Of a stretch of 64,000 nt of DNA, positions 44,603-56,786 are shown piece after piece. Positions within the stretch are counted from its first letter, which is position 1. Every line of letters starts with the position of its first letter. Position numbers and translations under genes: made by a program. The stretch comes from Melampsora larici-populina 98AG31 (Eukaryota > Basidiomycota > Pucciniomycetes > Pucciniales > Melampsoraceae), in the NCBI RefSeq assembly GCF_000204055.1, contig NW_006768777.1:296936-360935 (forward strand), in the 5' to 3' direction. A model generated the notes under the pieces. That model did not search any database and had not been told where the DNA came from. It saw nothing but the letters and a program-made list of their open reading frames with translations.

Positions 44603-45960
44603 CTATGGATGATGAGCTAAATAGTCATCCCACATTGCCATAGCCAAACGGTCTCTTGCATCCTTTGCTTGAGTTCGGACTTGATCAGTGGCAGTCCGAT
44701 ATAAATTTGTGTTTGCCGCTAGCCAGGCTCGATCGTTCTCCAAATTCTCCACATCGTATTCATCAAAAAACCAGTCTTCGCCTCGGGTTTTGATAATGTT
44801 ATGAAGAGTACAGAGAGCAATTACTAGTGATGGTTGTGACTCGATAGGATATGAGTGCATATCAGCAAGTATCTTAAATCGCTTTTTGTTCACGCCTAAT
44901 AACCTTTCAATGACATTTCGTAGAGAAGAATGTCGAAGGTTGAATAGCTCTTTGTAGTCTTGAGGACCCTGGCGGCCTTGAGCCCATTCTTTTAGGTGAT
45001 ATCTTACCCCACGATACGGAGCCAAGAAACCAGGCTTGTTTGCGTACCCAGCATCAGCTAGATAGTATCGGTCTTAAAGAGCAGAAACAGTCAGTTGGTA
45101 CTCGAATCATGATCAAGAACAATACTGACCTGGTGGAACTACAAAGTGACCTTCCCGCCTTGCCACTTCAAGCACTCGAGCATCAGCTGCTGAGTCCTTT
45201 GCAACCAGCGAGGACAAAGTTGAAGGTCATGTTAAATGAGCAGCCTGCCAAAGAACCATTTTTGGCTAGAGAAATCCCTTTCGATTTCGGTATAAATTCT
45301 TCTTCATTTGATGGAACCAAATAGCTTGGATATGTGTTCCATCAATGGGCTACCCAATGCATACCTTCAAACCACGGAAAGCGTTTGGGGTCAGAAGAGA
45401 TCTGAGGAGGGCAAGGTGCGTTAGTGACCTGGTTGAGTGATGAATTCGCTGGAGAGGTTGTCCAACACATGTCGAACAATATTGAAGTATCGACTGACTG
45501 TGTCTCCGGAGTGCTGAAACCGTTCTGAAACCATTCGATTGGTCGCACCATTTCCTACAGTGTAGAGGAACATCATGACTTGTTCGCGTGCCAAGACATG
45601 GATGGTGTCTTCGAGGTATGGATTCAAGATATCCATCAGGTTCAAGAAGGTGCGTTTGTCCATCCGGCACACTTCACCAAAACGGACTGGGCTTCCATTG
45701 AACACCTCCTGACAATATGCTGATCCAGTGAGTGCTGAAGTTCGACAAGGGATTTTGGGACGAAGGCTGCTGGCAAGCTCTTCTACAGCAGCCTGGATGA
45801 GATCATCAAGCTCTGACTCCGAATCAGAAGATGTGAAGGCTTCAGATTCAGAACTCGAAATCAAAGGTGAGGTGTCTGTGGAAGAAATGGTGGAAGAATC
45901 GTTGCCAGAAGTTGTGAGATCATCCTCCATTGCGTCTGGAGGTGAGTCGATATCCGACAT
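44603..45960 (-). pseudogene. PIF/Harbinger DDE transposase, broken
   Basis: Starts MSDIDSPPDAMEDDL at 45960 with an acidic Ser-rich leader. It then shows the helix-turn-helix part (CRMDKRTFLNLMDILNPYLE, REQVMMFLYTVGNGATNRM, RFQHSGDTVSRYFNIV). The catalytic core is spread over different frames: IDGTHIQAIWF (first Asp) in one, RNRKGFL in it, FNMTFNFVLAG in another, and ADARVL then YYLADAGYANKPGFLAPYRG (second Asp region) in a third. The last part, ELFNLRHSSLRNVIERLLGVNKKRFKIL (catalytic Glu), is intact. I see a stop in the CIG/IDG region, a stop after RNRKGFL and at least two frame changes between 45.15 and 45.36 kb, besides a normal-looking intron near 45075-45135. Confidence 0.9.
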
Positions 45961-46134
45961 TGTGTGTTGTATATATGGACAGATTTTGGTCAAACAGGAT
46001 ATGGATAGTACATGAGATTTCAAGGATAATATGTAGTATTGAAGCTCTGTTTCAAATAATGTAGTATCAACAGGCATACTACATTATGATTCTTGATACT
46101 GTAGTATAAATAAACGCTACCGAACGGGCCCTTA

Positions 46135-46788
46135 AGTTCTGCCTTGTGTGAGAAAAGACCATAGCAGTGTGAAGCGGTTTCTACATGTGCACTGCTTTAG
46201 AAACTCATAGTGCCTCACAAACAAAAGTGTAGCAATTTGGCCTTTTTGCATAGCACCAAATCATTATGCTTGTGAAATTAGGAGATATAGAGTGTCAATG
46301 GTTGTGTTGGTTGAACAAGGAGGCAGAAGATGGTTGAGAGGAGTGAGGGGCCAGGCCATTCAAAGCTGTTAGGATTGGGGTGAGGGAAGGGGTTGGTATG
46401 GTGGTCGGGTATCTTTTGGGTGCCTTCAAAGGGGTGGTCATGGTGGAATAGCCACCATTTGAGGAAGGGGTATTTGGAACTGGTCCGCAAACGACACTTG
46501 GGTTCCTACTTCTTGGAAACAATGGAGATCTTACACTTGAGTGGTAATATTTACAAGAAACCGTCGTTCCTTTGGGTTTCTGTAGCATAGAGCCTCTTTG
46601 ATATGGTTCTTTTGTTTTTCTCTTGTTTTTTCCTATCTTCCTCTCTTTGTGTTTGCTCCTCCTTTTCTCTCAGGTTTCAAATAAAACACCAAAGATTCGT
46701 CATCCGCCGGAATTCGCAGTAGTCAAAGATTATCAAGTTGTCTTGGTTCAGGTTTGTCTCACGCTTGTTTGTTGGCTTTGTCAAGCAG
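46135..46788. other. gene-free flank of Harbinger element
   Basis: No gene. Overlapping frames on both strands at 46278-46590 lack domains. The stretch from 46620 is CT-rich. Confidence 0.4.
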
Positions 46789-47050
46789 AATGGTGCATCA
46801 CTGCAGGTTATTGCTCCGCGAGCCACCAGCGATCCAGTGGATCACCACTTGAAGCATCTCAGGTCACCACAGATATCGCAGAGTGATTTTCTTGTCTCAA
46901 CCTGGTTACGACGGACTGTCGTCTCCCCATCTCGCTTGAGGCACAAACTACCCCGGAAGAAAGAAACCAGTGCAACACAAACTGGTGGCATATCAGTTGC
47001 TTCGTTTTCCTGCTGATCGGTTGCACTTTGATTTTCAACATACAGAGTAG
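46789..47050 (+). repeat. dispersed repeat C, copy 2
   Basis: Inverted counterpart of 40729-40998. It lies about 400 bp upstream of the NADPH oxidase start codon, so it is part of or next to that gene's promoter. Confidence 0.85.
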
Positions 47051-47459
47051 CTTCAACCTTTCGCCTTTGTTCTCCACAACTGTACGTCTTGCGCTAACAA
47101 AGATTTCCTCATCACCACCTTCTCCTATCTTCTCCTTTTGTTAAGTTCAGTTGAACAAGGCTTGGTGCGTGGGCTTGACAATGCGCCCTTTTTCTCTGCT
47201 ACGGTTACCCTCCGCATCATGTAGTGAATTTACCAATGCTGCATATGTATACGCTTATATCTACTTCCTTTCTCGATCTGAATAGCCAGTTTGCTTGGTA
47301 AATCTTATCCTTAGTCCTGGTTCGATTCCTTCGGTTAAGTTCCCTATCAAGCTTGAGCTGGACTCATATACTACCGATAACCTTAACATCGTTTATTTCG
47401 ATATCAACACTGGATACCGATCATCGCAAGAACAATACGGCCAAGTCTGTACATGATCG

Positions 47460-49905
47460 ATGGGTGTCTTCGGTGGATTATCAAGGATACTGAATCGGCC
47501 AAAGATCACTTTTCAGATTTTTTGGGTCCTCCTTCATGTTGCGATTTTTGCCTACGGATGGTGGTTACAAGCCGCAGATGATCGATTGGCGATTCTTAAT
47601 TTGTTGAAGTATTCGGTTTGGTCATCTCGTGGAGCTGGACTCTGTCTAGGTCTTGATGGATTTTTGCTCTTCTTACCTGGTGAGCTAACCTCTGACTTCT
47701 ACTTAAAATTTCATATCATTTTCTATCTTAACTCTTCTCCAATTTGCCTCTACCATTCCAAGGGTGACGAAAAGAAATTGAACTTGTCTTGCATTCGGCT
47801 TGGCCCGCCACAGTATGTCGGAATTGGATTACCTATTTGCGACCTCAACTAAGATGGCTCATTTCTTTTGACGAGTATGTACACCATGAACTTCAGAATC
47901 AATGACTTATTTGGATTGGCCTGTCAATTGATATTCTTCTTCGATTTCCTCAGTAATATTTGGTTTCATCGTCAAGTCGCCTACACGACATTATTTTTTA
48001 CAATGTGACTCTTGTTTTGATCTTCCAGGTTCACGTCTGTTCAGGATAAGATCACTCATGTTGTCTTGTTGCATACTTTCTTCATCTGGTATTGTAGCAT
48101 CCACACTACTGCACATTATGTCAATATGTATGGGGTAGAGACAACGCAGGTACGGCCAAACACAGCGATCGGGATCATGTACACCCAACCAGGTGGATTA
48201 ACTGGACATTTGATGTTGCTAATCATGGTTCTCATGTACACGACCGCGGTATGTTCAGACTGTAGTGATGAAGGAATCCTCAACCTAAACATGGACGTGA
48301 AACTTATCTGGCTATGCATCTTGATCATTCTGTACAATCCTGGGGTCAACACAACAGCATCATAAAATTCGCGCTCAGTGCTTCGAGGCCTTCTGGTACA
48401 CGCATCACTTGGCATTCTTCTGGGCGGTAAGCGTTTTCTCTTTGAAGTGGTCTGAAGACTCAATATTCATGATGTTTGTTATTTCTCAGCTTGGACTTTA
48501 TTTGCATGCTACTGGTTGCTTTGTACGGGGCGCTTCACCAGGAAAGAAAGTGGAATGCATTCAATACAACTCTGTATATCTTACGGTCTGGAGTGGAATT
48601 GCCTACTTTTGTGATCGACTGTGGCGTGAATTGAGAGGTCGAAAACCAGCTGAGATCATCGCAGTCCTAGTTCATCCTTCTGGAGCCATAGAGATTCGAT
48701 TACGGAAACCTGGATTGAAATATGTATCTGGACAATGGCTCTTTCTTCAAGTTCCTGACATCTCCAGTTTTCAATGGCATCCATTCACGATCTCTAGTGC
48801 ACCCGACGATCCATTCGTATCGATCCACGTTCGGCAAGTCGGAGATTTTACTCGAGCTCTAGGAGAACGGCTTGGAGTGACCCAGGCGCTTACCGCTAAT
48901 CTAAGTGGAAAGGGTCGGACGGAATTTGTAGACATCACTGGAGTAGGAGATGCAGCTCACTTGCCATACGTTCGGATCGATGGTCCTTATGGGGCACCAG
49001 CACAAGACGTATTTTCATGTGATGTGGCTATACTTATAGGTGCTGGGATCGGAGTAACTCCCTTTTCAAGCATCTTGAAAAACATCTAGTTCGTCGGATC
49101 ATTTTCTCATTTCCATTGAGCCCGTTCATCAATTTAATGATTATCTATGTTTTTCAGCTATATGCAGCAACAAGGTAAATTAGGGTCATTGAGAAGAGTA
49201 CAATTCATTTGGCTGAACAAGGTGGGTTCAACAGCTGCATTTTGAATGATATTTTCAGCATGATGTATATGTTGATTCTGAATCGGGTGGTTGATAAATC
49301 CCAATAGGACGTAGCTGCCTTCGGTTGGTTTCAAGCGCTTTTGAGACGACTTGAGGAGATGCAGACCGATGAAACATTCTTATCCATGTCAATGTACTTG
49401 ACCGGAAGTGTGGATGTAGACCTGATCACGAATGTGTCTATCAATGATCCAATCGCCTCGGTTGATCCACTTACCGGTTTAAAGACTCGAACACACTTTG
49501 GTCGGCCTAAGTGGGGTCAAGAGGTCTTTGAGCCTGTTCGCAGGTATGTTCAGTCTGATGCGTGGTATGGGGCCGAAGCATCTCTGAAAACGAAGATTGG
49601 AGTATTTTATTGTAAGTTGAAGAATCTCTATTTGATCTCAATCTACTGTCCTTGAATTTGGTTCTCTAAATCTCACATCCTGGTATTATCTATCATCATT
49701 TGGGCAGGTGGACCAAGTCCTTTAGCAAAAACGTTGAGAAAAGAGTGTCTGAATCATACCAGCAAAGATGTACAATTCGAATTCTATAAAGAAAACTGTA
49801 AGTCGATTTCTTTCCTCTGATTTCCCGACTTGTGTGGGTGAACATTCCAGATGTGTGAACATTCCAGATGTCCATGGGTGGATTGATGGCCGGACTGACT
49901 TCTGA
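47460..49905 (+). CDS. noxA: NADPH oxidase, NoxA type
   Basis: Membrane flavocytochrome that moves electrons from NADPH through FAD and two hemes to O2, making superoxide for polarised growth and differentiation. Ten exons: 47460-47679, 47814-47874, 47954-48004, 48098-48248, 48358-48426, 48490-49088, 49158-49221, 49308-49611, 49708-49797, then a short last exon from 49851 or 49868. Length is 538 or 548 residues. Seen: MGVFGGLSRILNRPKITFQ start with no EF-hand; heme His pairs in FHRQVAYTTLFFTIIH and THHLAFFWALGLYLH, spaced 14 and 13; FAD motif HPFTISSAP; NADPH motifs GAGIGVTPFSS and CGPSPLAKTL. The C-terminus normally ends KEHF; here it is KEN plus the last exon. Intron 6 has donor GTTCGT. A 17-bp duplication doubles the final splice acceptor. 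Confidence 0.92.
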
Positions 49906-52900
49906 TTGCTTTCTGCTTGTGTGCGCGAAACAGTCTAGTCACACATACTATAGCAACATGAAGAAATGTAACCAGTTGTTAACTGAGTGGACTGTTGTTG
50001 TAACTAAAACACTATTATGCATTGTTATGATCCTTTATACCATGAATTTTGGATGAGTTTCAAATGATGCAATTCACTTTGGGTCAAATGCAAGATGTTC
50101 ATACAAACATTCAGCAAACTAATCATAATCTTCATCTTGGGGTCTGTGATACAAGATTCAAATCCACTTCAGATAAATGCATTTATTGCAAGATGATGGT
50201 ATGTCATCCCTTTTGTTCTCTTGCTCCCATGGAGCCCATGGACTTCTTTGTTGCTAGTCATAGTACTACTTTTTGTGTGGACAATTCCTTTCTGTTAGTC
50301 TCTTCTCTTTTGCAATAGAAGATCAGACTATAACTCCCTTGCCCCATCTATGATAAAGAATGTGCATCTAATAAGCATCGATTTCATCACCGGTGGATTT
50401 CATAAAGCGGAGTAATTTTGGTGTGTCTTAAATTTTGTCTTTCCCTTGTGAGGTTATCATAAAAATGGAATGGGCCATGGGGTACTCTGATGTTGATTGG
50501 AGTCTGAGATGGGACTGTGACACTACAGAACTGCATACCTGATATTTTTCACTCATGCTATGCTACATCTCAAATCACAAAAGCACTTTTCTATCTTGTA
50601 TAGTGCATCACATCAAGACTGGTAGAACACCGGATCTTTTCTTTTGGTTTTTGTGCGGGGCTGGGCCGAATCTCAAATTTCTGACAGAGATGATTTATGC
50701 CTGGGATATGGCTTGGCAATCCATTGTGAAGAAAGATGATGTAGACGACAAAAGGACGTCCACTTAGAAGGATTGACTTGAATCTTTTCATCCAAGTAAG
50801 ATATTTCCCATCTTTCCTCCGACCCAAGAAAAGAAACTCAAATATTGACCGATTGAAATCTCGCAAGGTAATCTCTAATGAGATGATTGTTCAAAAACAT
50901 TGGACTTCATGGTTTTTAGCGTGACGATTAAACCCTTTTGTGATCTCAAACAATTAGTCAGAGAATATAAATAATCATCTCTTTCATTTGACCTTCAACC
51001 TTCAAACCTTCTCCCAGATCTTCACCCTTTTCCTATATCATATTCATCTTTGGCCGACCTCCGAGGTCTTCACCAGCAAACGTATTGTATCTTGGAGTTT
51101 TAACTGCATAGCCTCTGGCCAACATCCCCCGTAAAACTTGAGTGGTTTGATGGGGTACTTCGGTGAAAGAACTCTCCTTTTCAATTCATGGTTCCTGCAG
51201 TTACTCTTTATGAAATTGTGAAAATGATGTTTCTTGTTGAATCGACGTCCACATGCTGTGAGCCTGTGATCAAGGATATTTTGATGTTTGACTCTACAAC
51301 CCCAATCAATAGCTTGTTGTCTTTACGAACCGAGATATAATCCTTAGTTCATCATCCATCATTTTTATCAAATCTTCTTGTTCCTCAATTCTATTCATCC
51401 TCAAGTCCTCCCAGTGAGCCATCCACTTGACAACTCTACATATCATCGCCTTTCATTCCTACAGAATTTCTTTTGTTTCTCTCTATGCGTCTTACCCCAA
51501 GCCAGTAAATTCGGATCGATCTATTTCACTCGCAGATTGACCGCAATCTGTACAAGTACATATGTCAAAGAGTTTCCGTTAGGTGTATGTATGTATGTAT
51601 GTATGCACAAAAATCCTTCTGTTGACCATTTACGCGATTGATCACACGTCGATCTTAACTTTCCACAGCAATCCATGTTGACATGAGTGACCTTACAAAT
51701 CCAAAATGTCGTATATAAATGCTACACTTTTCGACTTTGAGTGGGTTGAATTGGATCAAGTATAAACCCTGAAAGCTCAATCAGGTGGATATCTCAATTT
51801 CATCAGGTTTGAGCTCTCTCTCTTACTAAACGAATCTTAACTTTCTTACTCATGAGTCATAGCTTGATGACGATGAAGGATTATCAGTTTGATAACAAAT
51901 CTTCCAGATTGGAATTTCCATGATTCATTAGAACATGCCATCTCCTAAGCTGGATGACCCAAAGAATTTCGCTCCTAGATGAGATGAGCGTGATGAGCTG
52001 AGGATGGTTACCCTCTATAGAGTTGAAGGATGTTCGAAATCTTAGCGTGATGAGAAAAGCGTGTCGGTTGTGGGCATGAGAAGAAAGAGCGGAATTGCAG
52101 AAGTGGGGAAAAGAAAGTCAGAGGATGGGAAAAAGTTGAAGTATATTCAACTCGGACTGAGATTGATTGAGTATGTTGTACAACCTACAAACCACCAAAC
52201 CAGTACCACCTTGAAGCTATGCCATCGATGAAATCCAAAAAAAAACTCGCCGTTCTATTCTTGGTGTATTCGAATAAAATTCACTAGAGTTGATCATGAA
52301 AAAGTGATTGAAATTAGAAATCTCGATTGGTAACCTTCCTACAGTCAAACCGGAAAAGCTTGACCGATTTTGCCCGCAAAACTCGAGCAAATTGGCGGGG
52401 AATTGGTGGCAAGCTTTTCCGGTTTGACTGTACAAAGAAAAAAATATATATAACTGTGTAGAATCAAAGACCAACAAGTTAAGAATCTTAAGCCAAATCC
52501 CACTTTTCTTTCTCATCCGCGAGCTCGTAACTTTATAAGTACTTGCTATCTATTTCGAATCCTTTTCCATTCTCCCTTTTTTTCCCCCGCCTTCAGGATC
52601 TACATAAGAAATTTTATTTTTCACCTTATCATTTGACTACATAATAATTCTTCGAAGACCATCGTACAACCCTACAACCATTGTATCAGAGTTACACTTT
52701 CGGTTATTATACCTACATAATTTCCTCCGTACCACCTCATACACACCCTTTGGAAATACCCAACGGAAGAATTGTAGGAGCTTTACTTAGTTTTTGTTGT
52801 AGTGAATTCACTTCACACCCTTTTGACATTTCCCTCCATCCTTATCTCGGTCTGGCACTGTATTCTTTTAAACAATAATCTGCTCTATCTTTTGACGACT

Positions 52901-52982
52901 ATATATCTTCCTCGAGACCTCGTGCTTTTCTCATCAATCCTATCTCATCGTCTTGAACTCTTAATCCTTCGTCTGATTGACT
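49906..52982. other. 3 kb without recognised gene
   Basis: No gene is supported. It holds a short (GTAT)n microsatellite at about 51584-51604, an 89-bp MITE at 52342-52430, and a pyrimidine-rich stretch from about 52560 that should be the promoter and leader of the next gene. ORFs at 50049-50318, 50555-50767 and 51378-51641 are short and featureless. Confidence 0.45.
52342..52430. mobile_element. 89-bp hairpin MITE, copy 2
   Basis: Ends CAGTCAAACCGGAAAAGCTT...AAGCTTTTCCGGTTTGACTG, a perfect 20-bp stem, inside TA duplications at 52340-52341 and 52431-52432. Same length and related loop as 41591-41679, but with intact pairing, so a younger copy. Confidence 0.93.
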
Positions 52983-54494
52983 ATGTCATCATCAAACATG
53001 ACTGATTTGAACTCTGTTGGACGAATCACAAGTCGGGAAGACACCAAGGTATGCAATTTTGCTTTGATTCATGTTACAATTTCCTTCCTTTCCCAATCTT
53101 CTTCAAACTTGCTACTCTTCCTATCGCCCTATATTCGCGTCTCTCTTTTCAAATTGACCTCATTTTTGTGAGAAGATTTCAACTTATCATTTTGTTATGA
53201 TCTTTTTTTCCATCTTGCTTTTTGCTTTCCATCAATGATGCATCAGCTTCGAGCTCCAGCTAGTCGTACCTTTCTTAGTGAAGGTTTTCGAAAGCTGCGA
53301 GGGAAACCAAGTCGTGACTCTCCTCTCTGTCATACCAACTCTTCTTCTCAGTCTAGTTGTTCTCTGTCGCATTTGAACCTAGACCCCGACCCTACCGAAT
53401 CATCTTTAATTCTCTTATCTAGACCTGAATCAATACAAGTTCCTGACTCTGGTCCTCTACCTACTTATCTGGCTCAGCTAAGCGGCATCCATTACGTACG
53501 AGATCCTAATCAGGATCCTGACTTAGACGCAGATAGTATGTTGGACGACGCACAATCTATCGCCGAATCCGAAATCTCTATGGCTTCTCCTTCCGAAGAT
53601 CCTACCACCAGTGTCTTACCTATATTGGACGGCGGGCTTGGTGAATCAAATGGTCCAAGCGAAAGCGAGTGCTCGTCTTATTCCACTCGGTCCCCGGCTC
53701 AACATGAGCTATTAGACATCTCTCCCGCGAACGTCATGAATCAGAGTCGACTTTCACCCCGCACCTGTAAAGCTGCATTTCCTCCGATCGACCTTGAATC
53801 GCCATATGCCCCTCATGCCCCTACACCACCTCTTTCTCCACCTTCGATACCTGACGTGGAGGAAACTATCCACAGGTCTAGATTCATACCTAAAACCCTT
53901 CGAAAACTACCATCGACTGCTTCAATGTTTCGAAAGGAAGGATCGGGTCACCGAACTCAACGTTCTCTCCAGAGTATCGATTCCTTTGTACCTCGCTCAC
54001 AAGGATCATCTATTGATGTTGAGGGTAAAAGTTTTGACTTGCAAGCTCCTAGTCTATTGAACCCAACACGAGTTCGGACTCAATCTCGTTGTAGCGCAAC
54101 CTCGGGTTATTCTTATGCTTCAACCAATAGTCTAAATGGATTCAAACGTCACTTTAGATTCGGTTCACAACAACATTGTCCACAACCTCAAACCCCAATA
54201 CCCACAACAAGCTCAAAAGACCAACAAACCCCAAATGCAAATCGAACAATAAGTTCTACATCAAAAGGTTTAAATACTATTCTAGCACCAATCAGTAGAA
54301 TGAGAACTTATGCTTCACTTAACAATATCTTTAAAGTTCGTAATTCACATGCCACTGTTACACCTTCACCATTACATTCAACAAGCAATTCACCAGTACT
54401 TGATAGTCATTCTGCTTTACTTTCACCTGATTCGGGTTATGAAATCCTTGATCCAATGCTCACTGATCTTGCTTCACCTAAATCTTCTTCTTGA
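52983..54494 (+). CDS. orphan Ser/Pro-rich protein
   Basis: Two exons, 52983-53048 and 53247-54494, join in phase 0 to 437 residues (MSSSNMTDLNSVGRITSREDTK, then LRAPASRTFLSEG). No known domain, signal peptide or membrane span. It is Ser/Thr/Pro-rich with many SP sites, an acidic patch (DLDADSMLDDAQS), a central proline run (YAPHAPTPPLSPPSIPD), basic segments (FIPKTLRKLPS, FKRHFRF) and a C-terminal SPDSGYEILDP motif. This looks like a disordered regulatory protein or kinase substrate. The intron has canonical GTATGC and CAG borders; starting the second exon at 53247 adds a 22-residue N-terminus to the longest single ORF. Confidence 0.7.
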
Positions 54495-55609
54495 TCTTCA
54501 TCATAAATTATCTTGTATCATACCTTTTTTTTTTGTTACATTTTTCTATTTTGATTTTTTTTTACTGTTTTCATTCCTTTTTTGACAATTGAAAAATCTG
54601 TATCGTGTTTAATTTTTTTTTCTTATAAATCATTGATTATTTTGTTTTGATTGTTCTTTTTTTCGGTTCTTCCATACACTCATTCTATTCAAAAAATTGA
54701 GGTTGGTTACATGTTAAATTAGTTTGTCCTTTGATTTCTTTGATTCTTTTTTCGACTAGATAAACTTTAGTTGAAATGGTCAATCAATTTAATCTTATCT
54801 ATATAAAAAAATCTCATCAATGTGTTAATGATTTCTTTTGAATTTCTTTCTATATTTTTCTTGTTTTTTTCTGTTGTTTTTTTCATTTGACTTGATGTTT
54901 ATAGAATGTGTATAGCATATTAGTTTTTTTTATTATCTTACATTTCTTGAAAATTTAAAAACTCAAAAACTCATTTTGACTTCTGTTTTTATGTCTTGTT
55001 GGACTCTTGAATGGTGTTTCAATTATTGATCAGCTTTTGTCAAAAATATGCTCAGCTTACTGATAGTCTTGGGACACGATAAAAGAAAAATCACATAATT
55101 TCAATGTTATTTGTTATTCAAAATTTTGGGAGGAACTCAGATGGAAAATTGGTACGAAGGATCTGCTGTAAAAAGTCTCCTCAATACATAGTTGATGTTC
55201 AAATAAGTCTGCATACATTCACAAATAGCATGATGAAATTTCAAATCATGACAATCCCTGTATTGTTTAATTTGTACCATTATCTGTCTTGATGGTATTG
55301 AGAAAATTCACAGGGAAAATAGGGATTATAATGCCTCTGCAACTTTTCCTGTTGAGTTTGCCATCTCTGATTCTTTCAGGGCCATGGCCAATGGCCACAC
55401 TTGTTGAAATATTATTAAGACTGGTATGTAAACGGGATTGAGTTAAGATTGGGTTCTGGGCTTGGTTTCTTTCTTAGTTACTTTATTTTTTTCTTTATTC
55501 TTATTGTTATTGTCTAAGAGTTGTTTTTGTGTATTGTGTCTAAAGTTCATCTTTCCCAACAGATGTTGATGAACATCATTCCCAATGTGTTGAACAAATT
55601 GTTTAGTGA
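54495..55609. other. T-rich intergenic stretch
   Basis: Very T-rich 3' region of the Ser/Pro-rich gene, with many T-runs. No further gene is seen up to the TA target of the next transposon. Confidence 0.5.
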
Positions 55610-55827
55610 TACAGTGCCTGCCACTGAAAGCCTGTAACGTGCTTCCCTGCAAACAAATTTTTACATTTCAGATGCTATGTTTGTTGTCTACATATATATA
55701 GAATCAAATATCATTGACATACATAGGTGGATTGGGCCATTGAAGCAGAATCTAGGCATGTAAGGATTAAGCCATAGCATATTTTTTTGCCTTGCCCCTT
55801 GGAATGGGACCTCATGTTACATGTGAC

Positions 55828-56193
55828 TAGGGCTGTGACCCGGCCCTGAGAGTTCGTGGCCGGCCCCGGGGCCAAGCCCGACCCTGGGTAGACCCGAGGT
55901 CCCCTGGAAACTTCTCAGGGCCGACCAGGGCCTGCCCGAATCTCAGGCCTTAGGTGTCCAGGCAGGGCCGGGCCCAGATTTACGAGTAAAAAACCCTTGG
56001 AAAGGGAAAATTTTTATATTATTTTTGGCGAAAACAGGATCGGGCAGACGGCCGGGCCGGGCGCCCGGGGCGCCCGCAGGGCTTTGCACCCTATTCTGAT
56101 TAGGTTTCAGAGCCCCGAGGCCGGGACCGCCAGCGTTAAAAATATCGCCGGGCACCTTCGGCCGGGCAGGGCCGGGACCGGGTCACAGCCCTA
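55828..56193. mobile_element. GC-rich hAT-type MITE, copy 1 (366 bp)
   Basis: Ends TAGGGCTGTGACCCGG...CCGGGTCACAGCCCTA, flanked by perfect 8-bp duplications CATGTGAC (55820-55827 and 56194-56201). Both arms are strongly GC-rich around a short AT-rich centre, and largely self-complementary. Eight-base targets and TAGGG ends fit hAT. ORFs on both strands here are palindrome shadows. Confidence 0.95.
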
Positions 56194-56360
56194 CATGTGA
56201 CCCTATGTACACATTTTTTTTTAAAGTGCATTTTGGCATAATTGCATGTTACACTCTCTAATCAATTAATGAGTTTGGACTAGTCTACCTAAGAAACGGT
56301 CATCTAATCGGCTACAACGAACCCTATGTACATAGTCAAGTACTTAATGTATGTAGTTAA

Positions 56361-56778
56361 TAGGGCTGCGACCCGGACCCGGCCTCTCCCGGCCGGCTCT
56401 GCCCGAGCAATCTCAGGGCGCTCACAGTACTCGCCCCGGGGCCGCCAAGCCTAGCATGCTGATGATCACAAGCGCGCCCTGAGGGTGCTTTGGGCGGGTC
56501 GGTCGGGTCGGGCGGGTCGGGCACCGGGGCTGCTGATCATTTTCCTTCAAAAAATCCCACGGTAAGTCACTCTTTTACAATTTTGTCAAATGAAATAATG
56601 ACTCTCTGAGTGGTTTTTGTGGCTAAAAACAGCCCCTGGCGCTGCCTGGCCCCAAGGCTTCAGACTCAGGGCATGCCCTGCCTGGCTCTGATCCATTTTG
56701 GAAGGCCTTTGGGCTTTGCCGAGACCAGGCTGCGCCCCGGGGCTGGCCCTGAAAGTCCAAGGCCGGGTCGCATCCCTA
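56361..56778. mobile_element. GC-rich hAT-type MITE, copy 2 (418 bp)
   Basis: Ends TAGGGCTGCGACCCGG and GCCGGGTCGCATCCCTA, flanked by perfect 8-bp duplications GTAGTTAA (56353-56360 and 56779-56786). Same family as the copy 168 bp to the left, but with a diverged interior. Both are nested in the Tc1/mariner-type element. Confidence 0.95.
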
Positions 56779-56786
56779 GTAGTTAA

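Larger units (their letters stand above)
41738..46131. mobile_element. PIF/Harbinger DNA transposon
   Basis: Terminal inverted repeats GGGCCCGTTCGGTAGCG at 41738-41754 and 46115-46131, extending a further dozen bases (TTTATTT). They are flanked by TTA on both sides (41735-41737 and 46132-46134), the TWA-type target of PIF/Harbinger. It carries the superfamily's two genes facing each other: a Myb/SANT-like ORF on the plus strand and a DDE transposase on the minus strand. The transposase is broken. A 100-N gap lies near the left end. Length in this assembly is 4394 bp. Confidence 0.94.

Noticed and set aside
46278..46590. Three overlapping ORFs
   Set aside because: No domain, no splice structure and open on both strands.
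52217..52516. Minus-strand 99-codon ORF
   Set aside because: It is crossed by an 89-bp hairpin MITE and has no recognisable feature.
55943..56200. GC-rich ORFs on both strands
   Set aside because: They fall entirely inside a palindromic MITE bounded by an exact 8-bp duplication.
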